From Oscillospiraceae bacterium (GTDB taxonomy: Bacteria; Bacillota; Clostridia; Oscillospirales; Ruminococcaceae), in the NCBI GenBank assembly GCA_028694405.1, contig JAQUTM010000007.1:1-26069 (forward strand): a DNA stretch of 26,069 bases, written 5' to 3'. Under the pieces are notes generated by a model. The model was not told where the DNA came from and searched no databases. It saw only the letters and a program-made list of their open reading frames with translations. The stretch's first letter is position 1. Each line of letters begins with the position of its first letter. Below are positions 14,754-22,103 of this stretch, in pieces. Both the position numbers and the translations under genes were made by a program.

Positions 14754-15533
14754 TTATTTTATGGAAAATCCCCACTTTTTAAAGTACCGCATCATAGATT
14801 TCATCTGCATACTAAAATGCTTAAAATTGCTGTGCGCAGCGCGGTGCCATGCGTGAAAAACATAAGTTGTAGGCAAATACACCGCCTTGCCCACCTGTAA
14901 CGCCTTTTGGGTAATATCGGCATCTTCAACATACATAAAATAGGCCGGGTCAAACCCACCGATTTGTTTCAATACGTCTGTGCGCATTACAAAAAAGCAG
15001 CCAGAACAAAACTCTACTTCATGTGGGACACTTAAGTCCTCGTCCAGCATCAAATAATGCGTCTCATACTTTTTTAAAAATTTTAACGGTAGCTGACGCG
15101 CCGCCAAAGCCAAAACTGTGGGCTTGCGTTTTGCTACGTTTTGTATTTCTCCCGTAGGAAACCGTAGCTGGGGCGTTACCATTACCACATCGGGGTGTTG
15201 CTGCATATAAGTGCAAATTTCCTTTAAAACATCGTGGTCTATTATAATATCAGGATTAACCACGGCGTGATAATCTGAAGAAATTTTATCCAAACAAACG
15301 TTATGCCCTTTGCCAAAACCAATATTTTCAGTTAAATTGCACACAGTAACCTGCGGATTATCTTGATAAACTTCCGCCAAACGTTCACCTGTACCGTCCG
15401 GAGAATTATTATCAATTAAATAAAGTTGCAGTGCGGCGGCCTTGGTATGCTGCAATAAAGTTGCTGCTGCCTCCTGCACTTCTTCAAATCCGCCGTAAGA
15501 AACAATACTTGCGCTTACTGTATAATCTGACAT
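14754..15533 (-). CDS. GT2 glycosyltransferase, rhamnosyltransferase-like
   Basis: A 259-residue GT-A fold transferase of family 2, similar to WbbL-type rhamnosyltransferases that use dTDP-rhamnose at the cytoplasmic face of the membrane. The nucleotide-binding elements are SIVSYGG (9-15), DNNSPDGT (41-48), ENIGFGKGHN (69-78) and the metal-binding NPDI (93-96). The acceptor/catalytic region reads SGCFFVMRTDVLKQIGGFDPAYFMYVEDADI. There is no membrane segment. It lies just upstream of rfbA on the same strand but 177 bp away with a separate promoter for rfbA, so it shares a theme more than a transcript. The sugar donor is inferred from family resemblance and from the rfb genes. Confidence 0.85.
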   Translation of the reverse strand: MSDYTVSASIVSYGGFEEVQEAAATLLQHTKAAALQLYLIDNNSPDGTGERLAEVYQDNPQVTVCNLTENIGFGKGHNVCLDKISSDYHAVVNPDIIIDHDVLKEICTYMQQHPDVVMVTPQLRFPTGEIQNVAKRKPTVLALAARQLPLKFLKKYETHYLMLDEDLSVPHEVEFCSGCFFVMRTDVLKQIGGFDPAYFMYVEDADITQKALQVGKAVYLPTTYVFHAWHRAAHSNFKHFSMQMKSMMRYFKKWGFSIK

Positions 15534-15617
15534 ATATCTCTGTCCACCATCTTACTTTTATTTTTATTTTACTATTTTACCCTTTTTTGGATAGTCGCGC
15601 AATCGCAGCACCGCCAT

Positions 15618-15646
15618 TTGAAGTATGTACATTTTTAAAGTATAAT
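15618..15646 (+). promoter_or_regulatory. Promoter of the 15682 gene
   Basis: TTGAAG (15618-15623), 17-bp spacer, perfect TATAAT (15641-15646). The transcript would start about 29 nt before the ATG. Confidence 0.65.
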
Positions 15647-15681
15647 AAAACAAATCTATTTACATGAAAAGGAGTTTTGAT

Positions 15682-16119
15682 ATGAACCCCACCATTATTT
15701 TACTTGTGCTGGCAAGCCTTTTGCTTATATTTGTAGTCCTGTCTAATATAAAAAGTTACCGTCAAAAGCAGGTATGTCCTGTACGCAACTTAAAAGAAGA
15801 TACTATTTTTTATAAAACGCCCTTGCCCTTATCTACTTGTATTGCGCGTTTAAAGCAAGAGGAGGACGAGGCAGATTTTGTATATTATACCTTTGAATAC
15901 TGGGAGGATATGCAAGCCGGCACCCTCACCTTTACCGGTTTAAAAGCATACGCCAAGCGCACTGCTACTAAATTTTCTATTAAATTTACTATTCAGCCCG
16001 ATGGCACTTTAATAGAGATGCACTGGCTAAGTGAAATGTTTTTAACGGCAACACCTGTTACCTTTGACAATTTGGTAGACCCCTTTATGGCGCAAAAGCT
16101 GCAAGCCCAAAGTATTTAA
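15682..16119 (+). CDS. Unknown small protein with one N-terminal membrane helix
   Basis: 145 residues; not recognised. One hydrophobic helix at about 4-21 (IILLVLASLLLIFVVL) is followed by a basic segment and a soluble domain of about 115 residues with alternating strands, including TFTGLKAYAKRT and SIKFTIQPDG, suggesting a small beta-rich domain attached to the membrane. I chose ATG 15682 rather than the in-frame ATG at 15664 because the SD AAGGAG lies between them with a 7-nt spacing to 15682. It has its own promoter and ends 4 bp from the stop of the converging DUF6056-like gene. Confidence 0.75.
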   Translation: MNPTIILLVLASLLLIFVVLSNIKSYRQKQVCPVRNLKEDTIFYKTPLPLSTCIARLKQEEDEADFVYYTFEYWEDMQAGTLTFTGLKAYAKRTATKFSIKFTIQPDGTLIEMHWLSEMFLTATPVTFDNLVDPFMAQKLQAQSI

Positions 16120-16139
16120 AAGCTTACTCCTCTTTTAAA
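16115..16139. terminator. Weak AT-rich hairpin across two converging stop codons
   Basis: TTTAAAAG (16115-16122) and CTTTTAAA (16132-16139) can pair over 8 bp with a 9-nt loop spanning both converging stop codons. It has no GC-rich core, so it is a poor intrinsic terminator. Confidence 0.3.
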
Positions 16140-17605
16140 ACAATAGACTGTTTTTTATAATAGCTGCAAAGCACATCTCGGCGCCAATCATCTTCACTGT
16201 TTGTAAAATCGTTAAAAAACAGCACATATGGTTTTACGCTCAAGGGTGACACCTCTATGTTTTGCAGGCTCTCATTTTCATAAAGTGCCAAACGCTCTTG
16301 ATGCTGTGCCGCATACTGCCGAGCGCTACCATTTTGTAAATCTTGCAGCGCACTGTAAGCAGGGCTGGTTTTGCGGTTAAGCACATAAAAAGAGCATATT
16401 ATAGCCATACCACACGCGGCAAGTGCAGGAAACGCGTAGCCTTTAAAATAACGCGAAACAGCCGTAGTCATCTTGTCATAAGCAGACTGTCCCATAGATT
16501 GCTTTGTATGAAACATAACCCAGCCCAACCAATAAAACACATTTAAGCCTACTGTCCAATAAAAGCTATAGTACAGCTGTGCGTAAAGGCGGCCTGTCCA
16601 TATGCTGCTTGTGGCATAATGCTGTGCAGTGTATTGCATGGCATAAATACAATAGCTGACAAACGTTACCGCCGCCGGCCACCGAAACGAAAAATTCATG
16701 CGTCGGATTATTTTTATCAGTATTGGCAAAGCCAAAATAAAAGCCAAAACCACCGTAAGGTTTAGCCATCGTATAAAGTCCTGCAATTCAAATCCAAGAG
16801 AAAGTACAATGGACTTTACAGCAGAACGCCCAATGACAATTTGGCTTTTTCGCACTTGATTGCCGGGCGCTGATATATTGAGCAAAAAACCGATAAACAG
16901 CACTGCCCATGCAACTGCAAAGGGTACGGCTGTTTTATTTTTTTTGTAAAAAGCATATGCGGTAATTAGAATAGTTCCGCTTAAAAGCGGTAGAAGCAAA
17001 CAGAAATTTCCACCGCCTATAAGTGCCGCCAGCAGTATCATAGCAGCAAGCTTTCCTGCGCTTACATTCCCCTTTGCCCATGCAGAAACGTGTAAAGAGA
17101 CATAAATCAGTCCCAACCCGTACATAAAGGTGTAATAAATTGCGCCGTTGTACCAATAAAAAGCCTCTACTGTTTGGGGTATAAGCTGAATACTAAACAG
17201 CAATATCAACAAAGTAAGCGTCATGGATTCCCATTTGTCGGCTTTCAGCAGCTTGCAAAAAAGTGCATTTCCCAGCATACAAGTACCTAAGATATATATA
17301 CCCAGTAAAATAAATGTGGTAAGCCAATAAGCCCCAAAAATATCGGGCTGTAGAGCCATCAAAAAAATTGCAGTATAACTGCCCTGCCAGTTTAAATAGG
17401 TGTTTGCCGTCTCTTTTGCCGCCGCTATAACGGTTTGTAAAAAAGAACCTGTCTGCTGCCATACTGCACGCGTTTGGGCACCATACATAAAATCATCTGC
17501 ACTGGGATAATTATATTTTGCAATGGCCAGCATGGGCACTAAGCCTGCTATAAAAACAGTCAGCAGCACAACAGCCAAAATTTGCGTCCAATTTATTTTT
17601 TTCAT
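16124..17605 (-). CDS. DUF6056-like multi-membrane protein
   Basis: 493 residues with about eleven hydrophobic segments. The first is at 10-29, and the acidic, aromatic loop YNYPSADDFMYGAQ (about 31-44) follows. This loop with an Asp-Asp pair, and the later NWQGSY and TVEAFYWYNGAIYY stretches, resemble DUF6056 proteins and, more loosely, GT-C membrane glycosyltransferases, in which an acidic first loop is catalytic. That suggests a polyprenyl-sugar-dependent transferase acting outside the membrane, an inference only. The C-terminal ~80 residues are soluble. The start ATG 17605 has SD AAAGGAT 6 nt upstream. It follows the GH13-like lipoprotein gene by 45 bp on the same strand, so the two probably form an operon. 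Confidence 0.65.
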   Translation of the reverse strand: MKKINWTQILAVVLLTVFIAGLVPMLAIAKYNYPSADDFMYGAQTRAVWQQTGSFLQTVIAAAKETANTYLNWQGSYTAIFLMALQPDIFGAYWLTTFILLGIYILGTCMLGNALFCKLLKADKWESMTLTLLILLFSIQLIPQTVEAFYWYNGAIYYTFMYGLGLIYVSLHVSAWAKGNVSAGKLAAMILLAALIGGGNFCLLLPLLSGTILITAYAFYKKNKTAVPFAVAWAVLFIGFLLNISAPGNQVRKSQIVIGRSAVKSIVLSLGFELQDFIRWLNLTVVLAFILALPILIKIIRRMNFSFRWPAAVTFVSYCIYAMQYTAQHYATSSIWTGRLYAQLYYSFYWTVGLNVFYWLGWVMFHTKQSMGQSAYDKMTTAVSRYFKGYAFPALAACGMAIICSFYVLNRKTSPAYSALQDLQNGSARQYAAQHQERLALYENESLQNIEVSPLSVKPYVLFFNDFTNSEDDWRRDVLCSYYKKQSIVLKEE

Positions 17606-17650
17606 AAAATATCCTTTAAAGCTTATTGTTTTGTCCCTTAAGCAAGTAAT

Positions 17651-19225
17651 TTATTTTGCGCTAAGCACTACAATACCGTAAGGAGGTATGCTCAACTCCT
17701 CTTGGGTAAAGGTTGCGCTGCGCCCTGTGGGAGAAAGATACCCGCGCATTGCCGTTGCCCCAAAAAGTGTCATGGGGGATTGTATGGTTTTGGTTTCCAT
17801 TGCAGTGTTAATTACAACAATCAACGTGCCGGCGTCTGTAGCCTTAAAAACAGCGCTTAAATCTTCATCTTCTATACCCGTGGCAACTTTAGCAACCCCA
17901 CGAGCAATTTCCGGATTTTCTTGTCTTAAACGCAAGGCTAAGCGGGTATAATTATAAATACTGCCGGGGTCTGCTTTTTGCAGCTCTGCGCTGCCTAGCG
18001 GCTGTACGGTATTGCCGCCCTCTACTATGGTTTCCCCAAGAGATTCCACCTCGGCCCAGTCCATTGCAGTGTTAACATTTACCGCACCGGAAAGTCCTAA
18101 TTCTTCGCCGTAAAACAAAAAGTTGCTGCCGCCAAGCATTGCATTTAAGCCGATGGCCAGCTTTATTTTGCTAACATCTCCCGCAAACCAATCATACAGG
18201 CGGCCAACATTTTGTCCGGATAAAAAGTTACCGTCAACTGTATCCGCAGTATACTGGGCAAATACCCGCTGCGCATAAGTCATCGCTTCGCCATATCGGC
18301 CAAGCGGGTCTGTCTTATTCACCGTTTTTACTATGCGTCCCGTTTCACCTGCATATCCGTAATTCATTATGGTATCAAACCCACTGGCGTACAAGCTGCC
18401 CGTGGTATTAAAATCCGTATTGGCGTCAGCGGCAACATAACATTCCGGCTTTATGCGTTTACAAAAATCAACCAGCCAAACTAACACTTGCATGGTTGCA
18501 TCGGCATCGTTTTCAAAATAGTCTTCGACACCTGTAAAGCAAAAACCGCCTACACCGCGCTCTAACCAATATTGCAAAGCGTCTTGTAAATCTGCCCGCA
18601 GTGTTTCGTTGTTTAAATTTAAATCCGGCTTTTCACTGCCGTTTATGGCTTGATAATAATACGCCGTTCCCTCTACAGGATAGTAGCCTTCTTTGCTGCT
18701 TTCTGTAGTAAAATTATAATAATTCACATACTGGTTATCGAAATCTCCCGCTTTTAAGCTTTCTACTGCAAGCGTAAACCAAGTGTGCTGGGTAGAGGTA
18801 TGGTTCAGCGGCATTTCCATTATCAATGTAATTGCACGCATTTTGCATTCGTCCAGCAAAAACGCCATGTCCTCTAATGTGCCAAAAGCAGGGTCAATGC
18901 TGTAGTAGTCACTCACAGCATTTTTTAAGCTGTCGGCACCACTTAATACACTGGATATATACAGCCCATTGCAATTCAAATTTGCTATGTAGTCCATATT
19001 CCAAGCAATGCCTTGTAAATCGCCTACCCCATCGCCGTCATTATCGTAAAACGATGGCACCGTTACCGCATAAAAATTACGATATAAATCCTGTTTTACA
19101 TGCAAAGGTTGCGTGTAGTTGTAAGGCTCATTTATATATTCTGTTGGATTTACCGCAGCCACTGTTTGATTACAGCCTGTAAGTACAACTGCGGCTAAGG
19201 TTAACCAAGCCAATGCTTTTTTCAT
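17651..19225 (-). CDS. GH13 (alpha-amylase)-fold lipoprotein, probably catalytically inactive
   Basis: 524 residues. An N-terminal lipoprotein signal ends in LTGC with lipidated Cys18, so the protein sits on the outside of the membrane. The TIM-barrel start FYAVTVPSFYDNDGDGVGDLQGI keeps the calcium-type loop of GH13, and SDYYSIDPAFGTLEDM, INGSEKPDLNLNNE and FYGEELGLSG follow in family order. The four catalytic motifs are degenerate. Region I has Glu137 in place of Asp before NH. Region II reads GFCFTG at 227-232 instead of GFRxDA, losing Arg (now Cys229) and the nucleophile (now Thr231). Region III appears to have Asp267 instead of the acid/base Glu. Region IV reads FLSGQN instead of FLSNHD (Gln338, Asn339). 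It is therefore probably a carbohydrate-binding or scaffold pseudoenzyme. SD AAAGGAG precedes ATG 19225. The DUF6056-like gene follows in the same operon. Confidence 0.85.
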   Translation of the reverse strand: MKKALAWLTLAAVVLTGCNQTVAAVNPTEYINEPYNYTQPLHVKQDLYRNFYAVTVPSFYDNDGDGVGDLQGIAWNMDYIANLNCNGLYISSVLSGADSLKNAVSDYYSIDPAFGTLEDMAFLLDECKMRAITLIMEMPLNHTSTQHTWFTLAVESLKAGDFDNQYVNYYNFTTESSKEGYYPVEGTAYYYQAINGSEKPDLNLNNETLRADLQDALQYWLERGVGGFCFTGVEDYFENDADATMQVLVWLVDFCKRIKPECYVAADANTDFNTTGSLYASGFDTIMNYGYAGETGRIVKTVNKTDPLGRYGEAMTYAQRVFAQYTADTVDGNFLSGQNVGRLYDWFAGDVSKIKLAIGLNAMLGGSNFLFYGEELGLSGAVNVNTAMDWAEVESLGETIVEGGNTVQPLGSAELQKADPGSIYNYTRLALRLRQENPEIARGVAKVATGIEDEDLSAVFKATDAGTLIVVINTAMETKTIQSPMTLFGATAMRGYLSPTGRSATFTQEELSIPPYGIVVLSAK

Positions 19226-19330
19226 ATTATTCTCCTTTATCCACTATAAACAAGAACTTGCATATGTACCATAATAAAAAATATAACCTATAAAAGTTTA
19301 CCATAAAATTCAACTTTGTAACAGAGGGTT

Positions 19331-19359
19331 TTGCCTTTTGTGCTTGTTTATGCTAAACT
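19331..19359 (+). promoter_or_regulatory. Promoter of tcdA
   Basis: TTGCCT (19331-19336), 17-bp spacer, TAAACT (19354-19359) with TGC before the -10. The start codon of tcdA is 36 bp further on. Confidence 0.55.
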
Positions 19360-19394
19360 TTTTTATAAGAAAATTAGGCAGAAAGGCAACAAAT

Positions 19395-20126
19395 ATGATA
19401 AACGAATTTTCACGCGCAGCAATCATTTTAGGCGAAGATACACTAGATATGTTAAGCAAAAAGAGGGTTGCTGTATTTGGTGTAGGCGGTGTAGGCGGCT
19501 TTGTATGCGAGGCACTGGCGCGCTGTGGGATTGGCCACATAGCTTTAATTGACAATGACACCGTAAGCCTTACCAATATCAATAGACAGATTATTGCCCT
19601 GCACAGTACCATAGGCATGTATAAAACCCAAGTGATGAAAACCCGCATAAGGGATATTAACCCCGCCTGCACGGTAGAAGCTTACACCTGTTTTTATACA
19701 GCTGATAATGCGGATACCTTTGATTTTACCCAATATGATTATATTGTAGACGCTATCGATACCGTAAGCAGTAAACTTATTATGATAGAGCGTGCAAACC
19801 TTGCGCATACTCCCATTATCAGCAGTATGGGCTGCGGCAACAAGCTGGACCCCACACGCTTTGAAATCACAGATATTTACAAAACCAGCGTGTGCCCGTT
19901 GGCGCGCGTAATGCGCCGCGAGCTTAAACTGCGCGGCATTAAAAAGCTAAAAGTGCTTTATAGTACCGAGCAGCCTGTAGCCGCACGCGGTAAAGCAGAA
20001 GAACAGCCGGGCGAGGGGCGGCGCAGCGTACCGGGCAGCATAAGCTTTGTACCCAGTGCTGCCGGGCTTATTATCGCAGCGGAAGTTATTCAAGATTTAA
20101 CAGGCATTCGTGCCGCAAAGAATTAA
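19395..20126 (+). CDS. tcdA: tRNA threonylcarbamoyladenosine dehydratase
   Basis: TcdA (CsdL/YgdL) is an E1-like ATP-dependent enzyme that cyclises t6A at position 37 of ANN-decoding tRNAs to ct6A. The 243 residues show the ThiF/HesA fold: FGVGGVGGFVCEAL (28-41) nucleotide loop, Asp53/Asp55 in LIDNDTVSLTNINRQ, VDAIDTVSSK, the ISSMGCGNKLDPTRFEITDIYKTSVCPLAR segment specific to this subfamily, and a final SFVPSAAGLIIAAEVI. I start at ATG 19395 because GAAAGG lies 8 nt upstream and homologues begin close to this point; the frame is open back to 19338 but that part is not family-like. It is monocistronic. Confidence 0.93.
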   Translation: MINEFSRAAIILGEDTLDMLSKKRVAVFGVGGVGGFVCEALARCGIGHIALIDNDTVSLTNINRQIIALHSTIGMYKTQVMKTRIRDINPACTVEAYTCFYTADNADTFDFTQYDYIVDAIDTVSSKLIMIERANLAHTPIISSMGCGNKLDPTRFEITDIYKTSVCPLARVMRRELKLRGIKKLKVLYSTEQPVAARGKAEEQPGEGRRSVPGSISFVPSAAGLIIAAEVIQDLTGIRAAKN

Positions 20127-20332
20127 ACCATTGGCTTTGCCGGCTTTATTACAGGTGTGCCATTGTCCTTTTGTAATGGGGTAAAGCTAAGTAAAAGCAT
20201 GGCTTATTTTTATCATCTGCAAACGGACAGTCCCGTAATCATCTGCATACAATTTTTGCTTGTTTTACACTTTAAACTTCATGGCAAATTTAGTTGCTGC
20301 AAAGCAAATCAATAAAACCAATAAAACATAAA
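20127..20332. other. Intergenic stretch, no gene seen
   Basis: About 206 bp between the converging tcdA and glycosylphosphotransferase genes. There is no frame with a believable SD, no RNA fold I recognise and no terminator directly after tcdA; the only good hairpin is at 20333-20363. Confidence 0.6.
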
Positions 20333-20363
20333 GGCGGATAAATCTCTTAAGGATTTATCCGCC
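20333..20363. terminator. Bidirectional terminator
   Basis: Arms 20333-20344 and 20352-20363 pair perfectly over 12 bp with a 7-nt loop. T-rich sequence follows on both strands. It closes the minus-strand glycosylphosphotransferase gene and can also stop tcdA transcripts. Confidence 0.85.
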
Positions 20364-20371
20364 TGCTTTAT

Positions 20372-21763
20372 CTATTTTTCTTTTTTCTCGTCTGCTTCTT
20401 CTACATTGATGCCTGCTACAGTTTGCCCCTCGGCTACCCCTTCGGTGCTCTCCGGTACAAACATAATTTTAAAGGTCATAAGCATCAGCTTTAAGTCAAG
20501 CAGCAAACTGTTATCTGCTATATACATCAAATCCATCTGTAGCTTGTTATAAGGTGTGGTATTATACTTTCCGTAAACCTGTGCATAACCGGTTAAACCT
20601 GCTTTTACCTGTAGACGCAAATTAAATTCAGGCATCTCCTGTTCATACTGGGCGGCTATTTCCGGTCGTTCCGGCCGCGGGCCTACAATGCTCATCTCGC
20701 CTTTAAAAATGTTAATCAGTTGGGGAAGCTCGTCCAAACGCAGCTTGCGAATCGTCTTTCCAATGGGCGTAATACGGTCATCGTTGGTGGTGGCAAGACG
20801 TGCAACACCGTCTTTTTCGGCATCTACTATCATACTTCTAAATTTTAATACTTCAAAGCTTTTTCCGCCTCTGGTTAGTCTCCTTTGTTTAAAAAACACC
20901 GGTCCACCGTCCGTAAGCTTTATCCCCACTGCCACAACAAGCATAATAGGAGATGTTAAAATAAGCATAAGCGTAGCAAAAATTAAGTCGCAGCTGCGCT
21001 TTACAAAATCTCTTGTTAAAGAGCTTTTTTGATTGTCACAATATAATAGCGGAGCATCTAACAAGTGCATACGCTGTGAACCGCTTATGATAATATCGGT
21101 AATTTTGGGAGAAAGAAAAATTTTAATATGATTTTGCGTACAATATTTTAACACAAAATTTCGTCTATCTGCCGAGGCACCACAGACAAAAACGGCTTCT
21201 GCGTTATTCATTGCGGTTATCAGCAAATGCTCTTCCTCAGTAATGGGCATGCTGTCTGTCACTGTAAAGTTTTCCTTTAGCCCTGCAATTTTACTAATTG
21301 TATTATACGCCTCTAAATTTTCATATAGAATCAATGTCCGTTTAGGAGGAAACAGCTTAAAATAAACCTTATTGCAAACCCAAGCCCACAAAGCCATTAC
21401 AATAATTAAAAAAACAGACATGCTTAAAAACACCCACGGTGTAATAATGCGGCGCGTTACCAAACAAACCTGAAAATACATAATTACACTTGCAAATACT
21501 ACTGCAATGCCGTTAGAAAAAATAATGTCGGTCAAACGCGCAAGCCCTACTTGCAAACCGCCGTAAACTTTAGAAAAAACCAAAAACAGTGCCGGATAAA
21601 TTGCTGCCATGGCGTAATTACCTAAGGCATAGTAAACATCAGCATAAACCTGCATCTGGTAATATTTTTCCCAAATATTATAGTAAGTTACACCTGCTAT
21701 CAGCACAAACACAGCTTTTAGCAGATTTATCAATAAATTTAGCTTTTGCTCTTTTCTTTTCAT
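20372..21763 (-). CDS. Exopolysaccharide polyprenyl glycosylphosphotransferase, complete
   Basis: 463 residues. Four or five N-terminal membrane helices (about 10-130) and a divergent nucleotide-fold-like segment (RTLILYENLEA, about 140-245) precede the Bac_transf catalytic domain (about 250-440). That domain shows KRSCDLIFA at its membrane re-entrant helix, GGPVFFKQRRLTRGGKSFEVLKFRSM, RKLRLDELPQLINIFKGEMSIVGPRPERPE, and VKAGLTGYAQVYGKYNT. Such enzymes start extracellular polysaccharide units by moving a sugar phosphate from UDP- or similar sugar onto undecaprenyl phosphate. The acidic/basic tail (EEADEKKEK) is extra. The start is ATG 21763 with SD GGAGAG inside a small hairpin (21764-21778). 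It is monocistronic. The donor sugar is not predictable by eye. Confidence 0.93.
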   Translation of the reverse strand: MKRKEQKLNLLINLLKAVFVLIAGVTYYNIWEKYYQMQVYADVYYALGNYAMAAIYPALFLVFSKVYGGLQVGLARLTDIIFSNGIAVVFASVIMYFQVCLVTRRIITPWVFLSMSVFLIIVMALWAWVCNKVYFKLFPPKRTLILYENLEAYNTISKIAGLKENFTVTDSMPITEEEHLLITAMNNAEAVFVCGASADRRNFVLKYCTQNHIKIFLSPKITDIIISGSQRMHLLDAPLLYCDNQKSSLTRDFVKRSCDLIFATLMLILTSPIMLVVAVGIKLTDGGPVFFKQRRLTRGGKSFEVLKFRSMIVDAEKDGVARLATTNDDRITPIGKTIRKLRLDELPQLINIFKGEMSIVGPRPERPEIAAQYEQEMPEFNLRLQVKAGLTGYAQVYGKYNTTPYNKLQMDLMYIADNSLLLDLKLMLMTFKIMFVPESTEGVAEGQTVAGINVEEADEKKEK

Positions 21764-21787
21764 AACGGTCTCTCCGTTTTCAATTAT

Positions 21788-21816
21788 GATATAATCAAGC
21801 TTTGGTATAATTACAA
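21788..21816 (-). promoter_or_regulatory. Candidate promoter of the 20372-21763 gene
   Basis: On the minus strand TTGTAA (21811-21816), 17-bp spacer, TATATC (21788-21793), 25 bp before the start codon. The region is AT-rich, so other placements are possible. Confidence 0.4.
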
Positions 21817-21882
21817 TTATTGTAACATATTTGCAGGTATTTTAAAACCAGTAATTGCATATAACTATATTTTGGGAAAATA

Positions 21883-21911
21883 TTGACATCTGCCTATTTT
21901 TACGGTATAAT
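21883..21911 (+). promoter_or_regulatory. Perfect consensus sigma-A promoter of the riboswitch transcript
   Basis: TTGACA (21883-21888), exactly 17 bp, TATAAT (21906-21911). This is the only promoter in the window with both hexamers perfect, as expected where control is exerted after initiation by a riboswitch. Confidence 0.9.
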
Positions 21912-21940
21912 AAATTGCAATTATGTAAATAAATAATTTT

Positions 21941-22006
21941 GCTTATATATGTCCGGTAATTGGTCCGGACGTTTCTACCAGCTACCGAAAATAGCGGACT
22001 ATAAGC
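21941..22006 (+). ncRNA. Purine riboswitch aptamer, guanine class
   Basis: A three-way junction like the B. subtilis xpt aptamer. P1 is GCTTATA (21941-21947) with TATAAGC (22000-22006). P2 is GTCCGG (21951-21956) with CCGGAC (21965-21970). J2/3 carries the conserved GTTTCTACC (21971-21979). P3 is GCTA (21981-21984) with TAGC (21992-21995), with a CCGAAAA loop. Loop 2 contains GG and loop 3 CC for the kissing contact. J3/1 reads GGACTAT; the discriminator base (position 74 of xpt) is C at 21999, which predicts guanine/hypoxanthine rather than adenine. Small departures are J1/2 TAT (xpt TAA) and an A-G mismatch at the base of P3. Confidence 0.92.
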
Positions 22007-22053
22007 CAGCCCTGACAGGCTAGCTATATCTGTTTTTCCGGGGCTGTTTTTTT
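22007..22053 (+). terminator. Riboswitch-controlled terminator
   Basis: CAGCCC (22007-22012) pairs with GGGCTG (22041-22046), with an inner ACAG/CTGT, followed by seven T. The right arm of P1 plus 2 bases (22000-22007) can instead pair with GGCT...TATA at 22018-22028, a likely antiterminator. Ligand binding should lock P1, free the terminator and switch the oxidoreductase off. Confidence 0.85.
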
Positions 22054-22103
22054 ATGCTCATTTTACCTTTTACACATCATTTTACAGAAAGCGAGCTGCA
22101 CAT

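Noticed and set aside
15664..15681. Upstream ATG for the 15682 gene
   Set aside because: The SD AAGGAG lies downstream of this ATG and serves 15682.
19338..19394. 19-residue N-terminal extension of TcdA
   Set aside because: It overlaps the promoter (19331-19359) and the family starts near MINEFSR.
20199..20315. 38-codon plus-strand frame after tcdA
   Set aside because: No SD, no promoter, and unremarkable residue composition.
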